DNA of 64,000 nucleotides from Gymnothorax reevesii (lineage: Eukaryota > Chordata > Actinopteri > Anguilliformes > Muraenidae): the NCBI GenBank assembly GCA_029721435.1, contig CM056576.1, positions 65,367,876 to 65,431,875 on the forward strand, written 5' to 3'. Position numbers and translations under genes: made by a program. How positions within the stretch are numbered: the stretch's first letter is position 1; every line of letters starts with the position of its first letter. Shown piece after piece: positions 30,392 through 42,767 of the stretch. Below the pieces are notes generated by a model that saw only the letters and a program-made list of their open reading frames with translations, made no database searches and was not told the DNA's origin.

Positions 30392-31530
30392 CACAGGATT
30401 CAGAACCATAAAACCAAACAGATTCCAGCCTGAGTACTCCAGTAATGAAGACAGCTAATTGTCAGTGTCTCCGCCTGTCTCGAACTGTACAACACTTAAC
30501 AGCCAAGTAGCGGAATTATTATTATTCCAGTTCTACAATTATTTCTGTGCACAGCGTGTTTGATAACCACCGTACTCATTTTTCAACCTTATGTGAATTC
30601 AATAGACCTGACGTGTGGTTTCCTTACCTAACAAGACCATAATATATCAGGCTAAGTGGTAGTTGATCTCACGCCTGAGCTAGCAGTAGTGAAATGATAA
30701 TGCTGCGGCTCTACTCATTTCTGTGCACTGTTTCATGAGCTCTCGAAAAAATTTGGGTAAGCCGTACTTACCTTGTAGCTTGCTGTTATAAGCTAGTTAG
30801 CGACCAAACATGCAGTGCACAGAAATATAGAGCCGTGAATGATATCACAACATGTGTAAACCATATCTTGCAGCTTACTATTATTAGGTAATAAGCTAGC
30901 AAGCACACAATGATCAGAAATAAATAGAGCGCCGTGAATTGTATCATTTCACTGCTTAGCTGGCTAGATCACACTGAACAGCCAGTTGGCTGGCTATTGA
31001 ACAGGTAGTGCAGAGAAACGATTTGGCTTCCACAAATAATAATAATAAAATGAGTAAAAATATGAATACTCAAAATGTTGGCCGCATATCGTAGGTTTCA
31101 GTGACCCGGGCTTGCCTGGGCCAGCAAAGTTGGCGCTAGTACGTTGCACTTGTTTTGTCCATATTCACTATATCTCTGCATCTTTCGGCCACAGAAACAT
31201 TCCATGACCGTATGCATGCGTTGCACTGCATCCCCACACTACACATCGTTTTCCGTTCACGCCCAGTGATTTTTGTCGGTCTGTTCTTTAAGATATTCTC
31301 TGTCCACACCAGAGTCGTACACTATGGCTAACCACCACAACACAATCCATGTACACCTTATGACATCAAGTGGCTGAGCTGGCCCAGCGCAAATGCTCTC
31401 GATTGAGGCAAAGGGGGCGTTCCTTGAAGTGGATAATTTAGCCGATAAAATGCGGTTTTTTAAACATTGTGTAAAGTACGCGATATTAAAACCATCACTA
31501 ATTGTTCAAGGTACATTGTAGCATTTTTAT
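30392..31530. other. No gene; diverged local duplication
   Basis: Two imperfect copies of about 110 bp at 30765-30850 and 30868-30955 share ttgcagctt, taagctag, agaaata and gagc-gtgaat. No coding motifs. Confidence 0.4.
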
Positions 31531-31785
31531 CACATAACAAGAGCAACACAGAGCATGGCATATGCCCCCACCTGTATGTTGATCAAGGGCATATTGAGAG
31601 GGCTCCTGTGGCAGCCATATTAGATATCACACGACGCTGGTGTTCGAAAGGAACCTTCCTCTAGCCACTCCCAATACGCCATTAAGAAATGGCATCAATC
31701 CGACGAGGGACTCTATAGTTATCCCATGTCGACATGGTGTCGACACAATGCCCCCTTTCCTCTTCGGAGGGCGGGGGCAAAAAAA
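31531..31785 (-). mobile_element. MITE with gcccccgccctcc end, copy 1
   Basis: The reverse complement of this segment aligns with 40935-41215 along its length (catatgcccccacctgtatg, ggaaccttcct, gcattaag...cgac). One end is tttttgcccccgccctcc, the other is aacaagagcaac. Non-coding. The superfamily is not clear. Confidence 0.6.
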
Positions 31786-32088
31786 CAGAGCTGAATTTCA
31801 TTTCCAAAGCTCTTTAAGTAGCACCTTGCCACCACATGTCAAACAGCAGCCTATCAGAATGCAGAGTAATTGTTTTGTTATTTGATGTAGGACTAAGTAC
31901 TCATGACAAGTGAAGTTACGGTGCACCGAATTTAAAGTCAGAAGTCGAAACTCGGACCAGGGTGGTAATGTCATAATAGTTGCTTCCAATTGTCATTTGT
32001 GTTCGTCAAAAGATACAGCATTTCATATCTGGCTACATATATCAACTAATTATACTCAACAAAAGAAGTTCAGGAAAACAGAGTTTTT

Positions 32089-34855
32089 AGCTCACCTGAC
32101 GACGAAGTCAGATGAGCTTATGTCATGGCCTGTTTGTCCGTCGTTCGTCGTTGTCGTCGTTCGTCGTCGTCATTCATCGTCCGTAAACATCCGCTCCTCT
32201 GAAACCACTGGGCCTATGAAGCTGAAACTTGACAGGTACCTTCCCATAGATAAATTTTATAAAGTTTTTCTCTCTTTTATCTGAAACTTTTAAGTTACAC
32301 ATAAGACGGTCAAACCAGATATTAAATCCTCAGTAAAATTATACAATATCAAACTTGTATGATTTGGGAACTTATAAGAACAATATTTGGTAGTAATTCC
32401 ACATACAATATCTTTAGTAGATGTGTGTAATGTCAAACTTATATGAGTTGGACAACCATCAGTGAAACTAAAATCTTACAAGTATTATAGAAAACACCTA
32501 CAAGACTTATATGAGGTCCCACATATATAAGACATACAAATAAAAAAAAACAACATTTTACAATAAAATTACATGGAAAAGCACAAGATGAATTAAAAAA
32601 AAACTGGGTTTTGACATATAATAATCACAAGAGCATAAAAACCTAACCCCTTAACTTTGGATAAATAACACAGAAAATATAGTTGTGCTGCTGCAACTCA
32701 ATCAACATTATCCACCTGGAAGTAAATTCTTTTTATGTTATGATGTCACACTGATTGGCTTTACTCATTATGGGGAAATTGTTATAAGTGAACGGGTCTT
32801 GGCCCCGCTTAGTTTTGCCCATGTTCATACAGTAGTAGAATAGTAGAATTTCCACAGTAGAGGTACCAGTAAAAACTCAGTTTTGTTAACTGTAAAGAAA
32901 TAGGGTTGAAAAATCTGAGAAATTTACATACAGTGAAATAATGCTAATATTCAGTCAGAGTAACAATTGTTCGCTGCTAATAAAGTCTGTTAAATTAAAA
33001 GGTTTGTCTAACAGCCATATTTTCAGTATTACAGATATTGAAAAACTGCATTTACAGATTGCATTTATGTAACTGGAATGAAGTTGTAATGGTAGAAATT
33101 AATTGTCCTGGATGCTGACCAGGCAGTCTGTGCCATGCTAGTTTTAACTCAGTTTGATCCAATTGCAGCCAGTATAGGGTCAAATTAAGTCATGTCACTT
33201 CAGTATAATAATAATAATAATAAATTTTATTTATAATGCACTTTACATTTCAGAGAAATCTCAAAGTGCTACAACAACAGTACCAGGGTTAAAAACAAGA
33301 ACAACAAATAACAAATAACAATAACATAGTATGTGATTCTTATGTTTTTTACTATATACACTTGTATGAAATTGTATTAATTCATACATAAAAGTATGTA
33401 TTTTATGTATTGCTATTGTAAATTCCATAGGCTAAAATATAAGAATTCTTAAGGAATAAAATAAGGAAAACATAGTTTATGATGACATCATATCCCATAA
33501 CATACAAAAAACTTGTATGTAATGGTGCATATTCATATATGTTTTTTATACTGATTTACTCATTTTAATTACATGACATATAATAAACTTATATAAAATA
33601 TATAAAGAATGCATCATTTCCCTACAAATTATATACTCTTTACATGCAGAAAACCTATATATAATGGTATCTTTTCATATATGAAAAGCATGTCTTTAAA
33701 ACAGACATATAGTTAAAAACTACAAAGATTATATGAAACATGTATGAAAAACATAATTTTCCATTCAATATCCCTATAGACCACAAACATAATTTTTACT
33801 TGATTCATACTTAATTATTTTTGTTATCCTGTATGAAAAGAATACAAAAGTGGCCACTTTCAAGAGTTTATCATAGTATGAGACTTATAAGCCTTATAAG
33901 ATGCACAATACATATAAAACATAAAGATTTACTACTATAGGTGATGGACACTTCTTATAAGTTTTTACTATTTCTGTTCCATATGGGTTCCTAGCCATGA
34001 GGACACTTAAGTTTGTTCAAAGCGTTCCGATCCGATTTGAAAATCACATAATTGGCCATCTGAAAGCTATTTCTGCACATATTCAGCTGAAATTTGCGAT
34101 GTAGTCAGTACGTGGCAAGATACATCACATATCATACGGCTTTTTCCATATTTCGAATTTTGCCCTTGCTTTGACCTTCATCTTTATACAACCCCTGTGA
34201 GTTACATTGAAATCTTTCAAAATCATCTTCTCTGTAACTACTTAGCCAATGAAGGTGAAAATTGATAGGTACCTTCCTGTCTATGAGGGCACTAAGTTTT
34301 GTTCAAGGCGTTTTGATCCAATTTCAAACATGGCCGCCATATTTAAAATCACATAATTGGCCATCTGAAAGCTACTTATGCACATATACAGCTGAAATTT
34401 GCTATGTAGGTAGTAAGTAGCAAGATACATCACATATAATACGAGTTTTTCCGTAATTTGAATTTTGACCTTGCTTTGACCTTTTAACTTTGTACGACCC
34501 CTCTAAGTTACATTAAAACCTTTAAAACTCTTCTTCTCAAAAAACACTTGACCAATGAAGCTGAAACTTGACAAGTATCTTCCCACCCATTAGGACACTA
34601 AATTTGTTCCAGGCATTCTGATTCAATTTTAAATATGGCCGCCATACCGGCCATATTGAAAATCACATAACTGGCCATCTGAAAGCTATTTATGCATATA
34701 TTCAGCTGAAATTTGTCATATAGGTAGTATGCAGCAAGATACATCACATGCCTTTAAAAGGTTTTTCCGTATTTCGAATTTTGACCTTTGACCTTCAGCT
34801 TTAAACTTGCCCGAATACGTAATTTTGTTGTAACCACAGCTGATTCAGGTGAGCT
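32089..34855. mobile_element. TIR-bounded repeat with internal 300-bp units and AT-rich insert
   Basis: Outer ends agctcacctga (32089-32099) and tcaggtgagct (34845-34855) are inverse copies. The left end has gtcgttcgtcg-type repeats at 32135-32180. A block cactgggcctatgaagctgaaacttgacaggtaccttccca starts the unit (given here in pieces: cctatgaagctgaaac, then aggtaccttccc), but it is cut at about 32250. From 34001 three units follow (starts near 34001, 34287, 34593). Between them lies about 1.7 kb of very AT-rich DNA rich in cttataag, probably a separate insertion. Confidence 0.5.
33206..33290. repeat. (ATA)n microsatellite with repeat start
   Basis: ataataataataataa followed by ttttatttataatgcactttacatttc...tcaaagtgctaca, a degenerate relative of the 24040-type dispersed repeat. 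Confidence 0.5.
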
Positions 34856-37132
34856 ACAGGGCCTGTGGCCCTATTTTTCTCAATTATTTTCTCTCATTCT
34901 GAGCTTCCCAAGATGCTGTCAAGCTGTTGTTAGAGCATGTGGTTGTCACATTTTTTTTTTCATTCATGGTCATTTAGATTTCATGGTCTGGACTTGGTGT
35001 GTTTCTAGTTTTCCCTGTGGATACCCTTTTTTGGGGCAATAAAGTCATCTGATCAATATTTTGATGCATTTTGTGTCCAGGATTTGCTCTGATGACGTAA
35101 GCACATATGTCACATACTCAGGTAAAAACCGAGTATAACAACTTGGTTTGTTGAGTATATAAAGTATCATGCAGTAATTTTTCCCATGAAATTGTCGGTT
35201 GTGTATGTTTTTAAAAGTCTAAATAAAAAAATGCTATTCCTGTTGCTTGCACAAAGCAACCATTGCAGGGAACATTAGCTAGCTGGCATTGTGAATCCAC
35301 CACCAGCAGAGTTTCTAATTCAGTACAACACTGAAATAATTGCAATAAATTCATGATAATTCAATCACATACATTAATAGGTTTAACCCTTCCACCCTAG
35401 ACTTGCCATCGAAAGGATTATAGTCCTGCTGTCATCACGCCATAAAGCATATTACTTCTTCAAACCATTCCCATTTACGTTTCCTAATTAGTGACTCCAT
35501 TTGAAAGCGTTCAGTTGCAAGGATCAATAGGAAAAATGACTGTCCATTTCCCCTCAGCTTGCATTATTGTTCATCCCAATAGTTATCAATCATTTTCCTG
35601 TCCACATTAATGGTGACAAAATGGTAAAAAAACGGTGCATTCTTTTCTTTGTCAGTGTTAAATTGGCTTGACATGCCAAGAAAACATTTTAAAAAATACC
35701 ATTTCGCCGACTCCGTGTGTTAAGTTTGCTCATGTAAAAAAAAACTCTGCCTACAACCTGTGACATTGCCATTTTGCAGGTTTACTTTCAACCTGTTCCT
35801 GATTTAGATTGAAACAATCAATTCAATTAGTTTCCTGAGCAAATTGGCTACCAATAACCAGCATTGCTATTAATGATTAAGACATGGCTTTGCGTCAAGG
35901 AGGAGGGCTACAATATGTGATTGCATGGATGGCAATTAACTGAAATTTCTCAAAATTCTATGTTGAAGTAGAATGTTACATACTAGATGCTGCTGATGAT
36001 GGTATTAAGATAATATGAAGGTAGTAAGGTTTAGATTTTATTCCAAATTAATTAATTAGATAATTGCTGTTCATACAATCTCATATTGTCCCCTTCCTTC
36101 AACTTTCCCAGAAGCTGGACAATAAAGACCCTGTCAATTATTTTGCTACCATAATAGTTCAATGAATCTTGCATTTTAAATTATTTTAAATGCATGCCAG
36201 GCGCCAAACTTTCATGATGCACTAATAACCAATTGACTAAATTATTAAATTACCAATGCTTTGAAGTACGAAGCGTTGGTAATTAAATAAATTACTTATT
36301 TTCGCATCGCAGCAACCAGTGCGCAGCTGCACTTCTCCACAAACATAGCCTGTTCCTTTGAACACTGAAAACATCTCAAGTGTAGTTTTAAAATAAATTA
36401 GGTTGCGCTGCTGAAAAAAAAGGTACAGTTGGGGATCGAATTCAGAGAATGTTTTGGATTGTTTTTTTTTTTTTTCATCCCTACAATATCCAAGTATGTT
36501 GCCAATGTGGTCAAGTTGTGATCTCTGTCATTTCTTTATAACTCCTTAATGATTGCAGGCTTATATATTGGTCCTGATTATTTAGTCAAGAAATTGACTG
36601 ATTTCTAATTAAGTGAAATTAAACAGGAACAGCTTGAAAGCAGTAATGCGTTTAAGAGGTCAGAGGCTCACGGCACGCCATTGAAAATCTCGTAACACAG
36701 CATTACCGCTAGGGCGTTGGGCTTCAGTGTTAATTAGCTAACACTTTTTTTAATTCTCACATACTACCTAAGAGTTTCTCTGCAAGCTAATGTTTTCATT
36801 GAAGAATGACAAGCCATAACAAAAGCGCTGTAGAATTGAACAAACTTGGAAATTGTCAAAAGAATTCATTAGAGGGGCAAATTAATTAAACTTGATTGTT
36901 GGATTCATAACACACAAAACAACATAAACCATTTTGGTGGGCAATGCCAACCCATCCCCCCTGCTATAACTAGCCCTGAGACTAGGGCTGTATCTGGGAT
37001 GTACTCTTGTCCACTCCCTCACACACTATGTAGTGTTTTCTTCATAAAACACTGACTATAGTGCTCTATGTAGTAAGGGTACTTTCCGAACATAGCCAAG
37101 GTCAAAATGTCGGACAAGACGTTTGAGAGTGT
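34856..37132. other. No gene recognised
   Basis: AT-rich. A 15-base T run lies near 36463. Around 36980-37090 a block (gggctgtatctgggatgtac ... ctctatgtagtaagg) looks like the end of a fish DNA transposon, but I could not pair it with another end. Confidence 0.4.
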
Positions 37133-37317
37133 TCAGGGCCGGCGCTAGCCATTTTGGCGCCCTAAGCATGAATGCTTTGTGGTGCCCCCCCACATACCCA
37201 CCCACCCAACCCCACCCCTGACAGAAATGAACAATATCTGAGTATTTGTCAGTTTTGCTTTATTTTACAAAATAAATTGTCAATATTACTGGTTCAAAAA
37301 CTGAGATAGAGATAAAT

Positions 37318-37384
37318 AATAATAATAATAATAACATAAAAATAATAATAATAATAATAATAATTATTATTATTATTATTATTA
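37318..37384. repeat. (AAT)n/(ATT)n microsatellite hairpin
   Basis: A run of aat repeats is followed directly by a run of att repeats, giving a self-complementary structure of about 67 bp. Confidence 0.8.
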
Positions 37385-37589
37385 AGAGATAAATAACAAT
37401 AATTAAGTCTTAATAAAACATTAACAATGGCATCAAATACTCAAATAAAAATAAATGATCTAAATTTTTTTTTTAAATGTCACGACTATTAACAAATAAA
37501 CATGTTTTTGACTGTTATCATAGTTCTGAGTAAGGAACTTTAAATTCATATTTTAAAATGCAAGCACCAGTTGTTAGAGGCCCTACAGA

Positions 37590-37775
37590 GGCACACGTCT
37601 GCATTTTCGGGCTGCGAAATCAGCTATCAGGTCATCATATGACAGTTTCTGAGCAATTTCCCCATTGATGCTGATGACAGCCAGACCACTTCAATGTTTC
37701 TGGCCCATTGATGAGCGCAGGTATGTTTCAATGAGTTTAAGTTTGGAGAAGCTTCGCTCAGCAGAGGAAACTTGA
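37590..37775 (-). pseudogene. hAT transposase C-terminal dimerisation fragment
   Basis: Minus strand reads VSSAERSFSKLKLIETYLRS then SSMGQKH, a stop, and SGLAVISINGEIAQKLSYDD followed by LIADFAARKCR. The SSAERSFSKLKLIK-type sequence is the conserved hAT dimerisation domain of ZMYM1-like transposases. The upstream catalytic region is absent; Harbinger-like coding takes its place. Confidence 0.78.
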
Positions 37776-38038
37776 CAGGGATACATCTGCCAATGCGTAC
37801 AAATAGAAAAACGGATGTAGCTAACTAGAGACGCTTTATGGACACCAAACTGATTCGCTATCAGCCTACACTCTCCGCAGCTAGCGAGCTTATATAATGC
37901 AATCGCCACTCGCATTTCTAGAGGTACAGCGGTCATCTCTTCTGGGCTCATGATATCCTTCATTTCATCACACAGTTTCACGAATGCTCCCCGAGACATC
38001 CTGAAATTCTCTCTCCATTTTGCATCTAAAAAATTCAT
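37776..38038 (-). pseudogene. HARBI1-like (PIF/Harbinger) transposase N-terminal fragment
   Basis: Minus strand from 38038 reads KWRENFRMSRGAFVKLCDEM, then MTAVPLEMRVAIALYKLASC, then ECRLIANQFGVHKASLVSYI. This is the N-terminal helix-turn-helix region of Harbinger transposases (WRxxFRM, EKRVAIALYKLAS, xVANxFGxxKST). It runs directly into hAT sequence at about 37775, so the DDE catalytic domain is missing. The junction is an unusual transposon-on-transposon fusion in one open frame. Confidence 0.78.
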
Positions 38039-38743
38039 TGAGCAACACTCTCTCCCACCAGTCCTTACTCCTTACGCACATCCAGCAAGCACGGGTTTTT
38101 GGTAGGAGAGGAGGAAGGCCTATGCTGAGACCAAGAGTTTTACGTCATGTACTTGGAAAGAAATCGAATTATTGACTGAACCATGTAAACCAGATTTTTC
38201 CCATTATCACATTACTGAAGTACATGAAAACGCGTCAAATCAGATTATTGCCATTACCCGATTATTCCCAGTAATTGGATTATTGTGGTCATGTAAACGT
38301 AGCTGTTACAAAATAATTCATTGTTAATTAAAAACATTGTCTTACCTGCAAGTGACGCGCGAGCATCATCTCGCAGTTTTTTTCTTTTCCTCTTTTCCGC
38401 CCCCTGACTCTTGATGCCTTTTCGATGACATGTCCAGATCTCCGGAATAAACTTCTGCCAAATTTGCGATTGAAGCATAATGGAGCAAACTACTAGGGAA
38501 TGGGGGAGGGGGCACCAAAGGTAGACCGATGAGACGGCTGCGCAGGAGATTATTCTTTTTTAGCGTAAATAAGCCTACGTTATTTCTGCATTACTTATAT
38601 TTATTAACATGCTTTACAAACTTTTATTTTAAATATTAAATACTGTTATTATTAGAATTTTTTATGGGCTTGATTTTTTTGGTGCCCCCCCAGGCAGTTG
38701 GTGCCCTACGCGCAGTGCGTGATAAGCGTATGCCGAGCGCTGC

Positions 38744-39949
38744 ACATGAAAGAAAGGTTTCACGAGAAAAAGAGATCTATGATAAGGAATTATAAAAAAA
38801 AAATACCCAAAGCTAACCAAATTCTTTAAGCCTGTAATTGAGGCGTAATGACCATCAACCTTGCCACCAACTATCAATAGTTCTGGGGACGCGATGATGG
38901 TGATAGCTAGCGATTGCAATGGTGGTCCTCTATCAGAGCAGCCCTGAGAAGGATGAGGAGGGAGAGAGGGCTTACAATGATTCTCAGCCCCAGGGCTTTA
39001 TGGCTGTTTAAGTCAGGGCTGATGAAATGCCTTTGCCATTCAACTTTTTTGGAAAGCATCAAATTACAAATGACCATCCATTTCCAAAAAAAAACTAATA
39101 AAGTTTGTTATAACATAAATATTTTGTCTTGCACTGTTCATTAAAACAATACCAGTTGAAGATGATTGACAAATCACAGCATTTTTTCTGTCACATATTT
39201 TGTATTGTCCGACCTCTTGAGAAATAGGGTTTTACTAAAATGGAAGTATTCAAAGGTCGCTCCAAAGTTCATCAGTGAACCTGACATACTCTGAATGATA
39301 TTGAAAAATATTAAAGAGAAATTATAAAGAAATTTTCTATTTCAAAATGATTAATGATTCAAATTCTCAATGTCAGAATGTTTTGAAGTCATTTTCAAAC
39401 ATGCAAACATTGCCTGATGATAAGGGGTGTGTAGCCTCTTCGTTTCACTTGATACGATCCATGGCTCTGCCAGCCTGGTTGTCTGAAGTACTCGACAAGT
39501 ATCCCCTGTAGTTGAACATTCATTATGCTGCCTGCATAATGAACATGTTGAGTATGTTGTTGGTCTAAACATACAGACCCTCTTTACTTAATAGGTAATG
39601 AGGGCCATTTTCTATGGGACAAATCCAGGTCTTGCACAATGGAGCCCTCTTCATTTAGACATTGTTGATGGAGTGCTGGCATGATTCTGATGCATTTAAT
39701 TGTGAAAGGAAATAAAATAATTGTCCTTGTGTGAATAGCAAAGCATATAGTTTATTGATTTGCTCTGAAGTGGGTAAAATTCTAGAAAAAGCTTAAATAA
39801 TTTGCATACTGTATTTGCTCCCTCGTCGGAGAATGTAAAAGAACAATGAGTTAGGGTTACTTTGCTGCTGTTAGAAATTTAGTAACCTCAAAACAATGGC
39901 AAATAATATCACTACTTTCAATGGTATAGGACATAAACCTCGAAAGTAC
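38744..39949. other. No gene recognised
   Basis: AT-rich DNA with short unconvincing frames and no recognisable motif. Confidence 0.45.
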
Positions 39950-40205
39950 CTCCCACCATGGGTCCCAATAATAGTGATGCAGTGAATAGCACTGTTGCTT
40001 CACAGCAAGAGGGTTTGTAGGCTTAAATCTGACCTGGGATCTTTCTGTGCAGATTTTGATTGATTTTTTCATGTTTCCATGGGTTCACACCCACAGATTT
40101 CCCCCCCCCAGGCCAAAGACATGCATGCCAGGCTAATAGGAGACCCAGTTTGATGTCAGTTTGAGAGTGAATAGCCTGTGATTGCAGCGATAGATTGGCT
40201 CATTT
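39950..40205 (+). repeat. Degenerate dispersed teleost repeat
   Basis: The series of phrases gtgatgcagtgaatagcactg, ttgcttcacagcaagag, ctgggatctttctgtgcag, ggccaaagacatgcatg and taataggagaccc follows a repeat widespread in fish genomes. No coding. I cannot name the family with confidence. Confidence 0.5.
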
Positions 40206-40934
40206 GGTGTGACTCGGGTTAGTTTAGCGTTTTCTTTCCCAACACTTTGTCAAGGTTTTACATCTAAATTTTGATATTTACTGAAATATTTTAATAAAAA
40301 TATACTATAAAGTTCAAATAAAAATATGCACTCACCGAGATCTTTATTGGGGACACCTAAACTCCGTATTTATTCAGTTATCCAATCGGCAATTCATATG
40401 CAGCAGTGCAGTGCAGCGCATCGGATCATGCACAGGTCAGTAGAATCAGTTATGTTCAATCATCAGAATCGAAAAAATATGATTTCAATAGCTTTGACTT
40501 TGCGTGCCATGGCTGTTGTTGCCAGATTAGTTTGTTTCTGAAACTGCTGAGATCCTGGGATTTTCATGCACAATATCCAACATTAGTCTTTGATTAGTTC
40601 ATGAAATGATGAACTAAAATAAACTAAAACTAAAAAATCCTCCAGTGAGCAAATGTTCTGTGGAGGAAACGCCACATTGATTGGCAAGACTGGTGTTAAC
40701 TGAGAGAGGCTATGTTAACTCAGATAACCTCTCTTTACAACTGGGTTGGGCAAGGACGAATCTCACAATGCACAACACATTGAACCTTGATATGGATGGG
40801 CAACAACAGCTTGAGACAAAATTGAGTTCCACTCCTGTCAGCCAAGGACTTACTGTGAATTTGAGGCTTAAGTGGGCACTAGTGTCATTAGAAGACTGGA
40901 AAACAAATTCCCTGGAATGATGAATCTTGATTTT

Positions 40935-41215
40935 TATGCCCCCGCCCTCCAAAGAGGAAAGGGGGCATTAAGTCGCCAACATGTCTGTCCATCGTCCGTC
41001 GTCTGTTAACTTTTCATTTCCGTGGGATAACTATAGAATCCCTTGTCGGATTGATGCCATTTCTTAATGGCGTATTGAAAGTGGCTAGAGGAAGGTTCCT
41101 TTCGAAAACCAGCGTTGCGCGATATCTAATACGGCCACCACAGCAACCATCTCAATATGCCCTTGATCAACATACAGGTGGGGGCATATGCCACGCTCTG
41201 CGTTGCTCTTGTTTT
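40935..41215 (+). mobile_element. MITE with gcccccgccctcc end, copy 2
   Basis: Same family as 31531-31785, in the opposite orientation. It starts ttttatgcccccgccctcc and ends ttgctcttgtt. It interrupts the Tc1-like transposase after cttgattt; the transposase resumes at ttctgg. The target duplication is obscured by T runs. Confidence 0.65.
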
Positions 41216-41246
41216 TTCTGGAATATACAGATTGAAGAGTTAGAAT

Positions 41247-41794
41247 CATAGACCGTGTAAAAAGATGGACAAAGCACCTGTGACGTCACCCATTGGTTTC
41301 AGCATATCATTTAGGAAACCTTGATTTTGGCAATTTGAACAGCGCCATTTTGTCATTTTGAAACCAGACATGACTCCTAGTGGATGAGAGCATGAATTGA
41401 AGGTCCAGGGAGGAGCGAGGGGTGGATCTACAGGTAGATCTGTCCTTATCTGACCAGGACCAGAGGATAGCCAAACCTTTAAAGCATATTCTGGCTTCAT
41501 CCTTTTTTCTAGTGTATTTGGGTCCATAATTTACAATAATGAGCATTGTGATATATCAAAGGGGACTTGAAACTTGCGATAGATGCCAGAAAATAATGTG
41601 GGAAATCATATTGAAATAATAAATCAGGTGGGAAAGTGGGGTCATTTTCTCAGACTTCTGTTGCATTGAACTTCTTTCTGCAACCACCGATGTCGCCATC
41701 TGCTGGCCTTTAACTAGAATGCAAATTTTAGAGATTTCCGCATTGGCCTCAGTTTTCATACCTGGGTGCTGCGTCCACCTTTTTATAGTCTATG
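41247..41794. mobile_element. hAT MITE, copy 1 (548 bp)
   Basis: Ends catagaccgtgtaaaaag and inverse ...ctttttatagtctatg; both sides carry gttagaat (41239-41246 and 41795-41802), a perfect 8-bp duplication. Once removed, the Tc1 sequence reads gaagagttagaatgtgg without a break. A second copy is at 50614-51146. Confidence 0.85.
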
Positions 41795-42312
41795 GTTAGA
41801 ATGTGGTGTCAAGACCTTGAATCTAAGGACCCAATCTGCCTTGTGTCAACAGTTCAGGCTGATGGCTTTTATGAATAGTGGTGGGAAATGTTTTCTCAGG
41901 GTACTTTGAGCCCCTTAATACCAATCTACCATTGTTCAACCACAGCTTATTTCAGTATCGTTTCTGACCATGAGCATCCCTTTATAGTGATATTTTACCC
42001 ATCTTGCAATGGATAACTCATCTGAAACTTTTTTCATGAAGATGAAAATGAGTTCAGTGTACTTCAGTGGCCAGCCCAGTCACCAGATCTCAATCTAACT
42101 GAGCACCTTTGGGATGTGATAAAACCTGAGATTGCAGAGATTGCTGCAGAATCATTTCTGCAGCAAATCAGCAGAAATTATGTGATGCAATCATGTCAAT
42201 ATTAAAAGCATGTTCGTAACACTGTGAGGAATCCATGCCATGAAAAATTGTGGCTGTTCTGAGAGGGGGAAGCCCTAATCAGTATTATCACTGTGTTCCT
42301 AATAAAGTGCTC

Positions 42313-42735
42313 AAAGAATATATGTCTTTCCCATAGAAAACTGTGCTGGATTACTGGTAGGAAATGTTAATGCACTCAAAAACTGAACAATTATAGGCTT
42401 TGAAAATGTAACAAATGACAATTGGATGCAAAGGAAGACCAGAAAGGACAGATGTGCTCTAATGTGTTTTGGAGGTGGCTCAATGGCCTGGGAGCACCCA
42501 CAGAGACACACTTGAAAACAAATATAAGGGCTTATGGTCATTGCGCAACATGATGCCATTATAATCGGTGTGCTGTTCACAGCAACTGAAATACTGTATA
42601 AAGGCTATGGACAGAAGAAGAAATGTGTAGTCTTGAGACCCTTCTCAGCAACCTAACGCCAATTTTGTGTGCGTCTGAGCATGTGCAAATACGTGTGTGC
42701 ATAGTTAGTCTGAGTGTGTGAACATACCGTATGTT

Positions 42736-42767
<32 letters not shown>

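Larger units (their letters stand above)
37133..38743 (-). mobile_element. hAT relic with Harbinger-like sequence inside
   Basis: The left edge cagggccggcgctagcc followed by gcgccctaagc, and the right side ggtgcccccccaggcagttggtgccctacgc, with an outer end inverse cagcgctcggc, look like diverged hAT ends. No 8-bp duplication matches. Inside, minus-strand hAT C-terminal coding lies next to HARBI1-like coding. Edges are tentative. Confidence 0.45.
40450..42270 (+). pseudogene. Tc1-like element E transposase
   Basis: In heavily shifted frames: TLYNWVGQGRISQCTTH-like sequence around 40730-40780, then TPVSQGLTVNLRLKWALV (40830) and EDWKTNSL with the first catalytic region just before the MITE (tggaatgatgaatc = W-x-DES). 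After both MITEs come TVQADGFYE-like sequence, and at 42065-42120 the C-terminal block QWPAQSPDLNLTEHLWDVIK, containing the third catalytic site with Glu (PDLxxxEHLWD). Decay is advanced, with internal deletions. Confidence 0.7.
40328..42312 (+). mobile_element. Tc1-like element E with two nested MITEs
   Basis: The left end gcactcaccgagatctttatt is followed by ggggacacc, and the right end reads gtgttcctaataaagtgctc; these are inverse-related termini. The remnants of a plus-strand transposase are recognisable through the element. Removing the MITEs at about 40935-41215 and 41247-41794 leaves about 1.15 kb. A TA duplication could not be confirmed. Confidence 0.75.
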
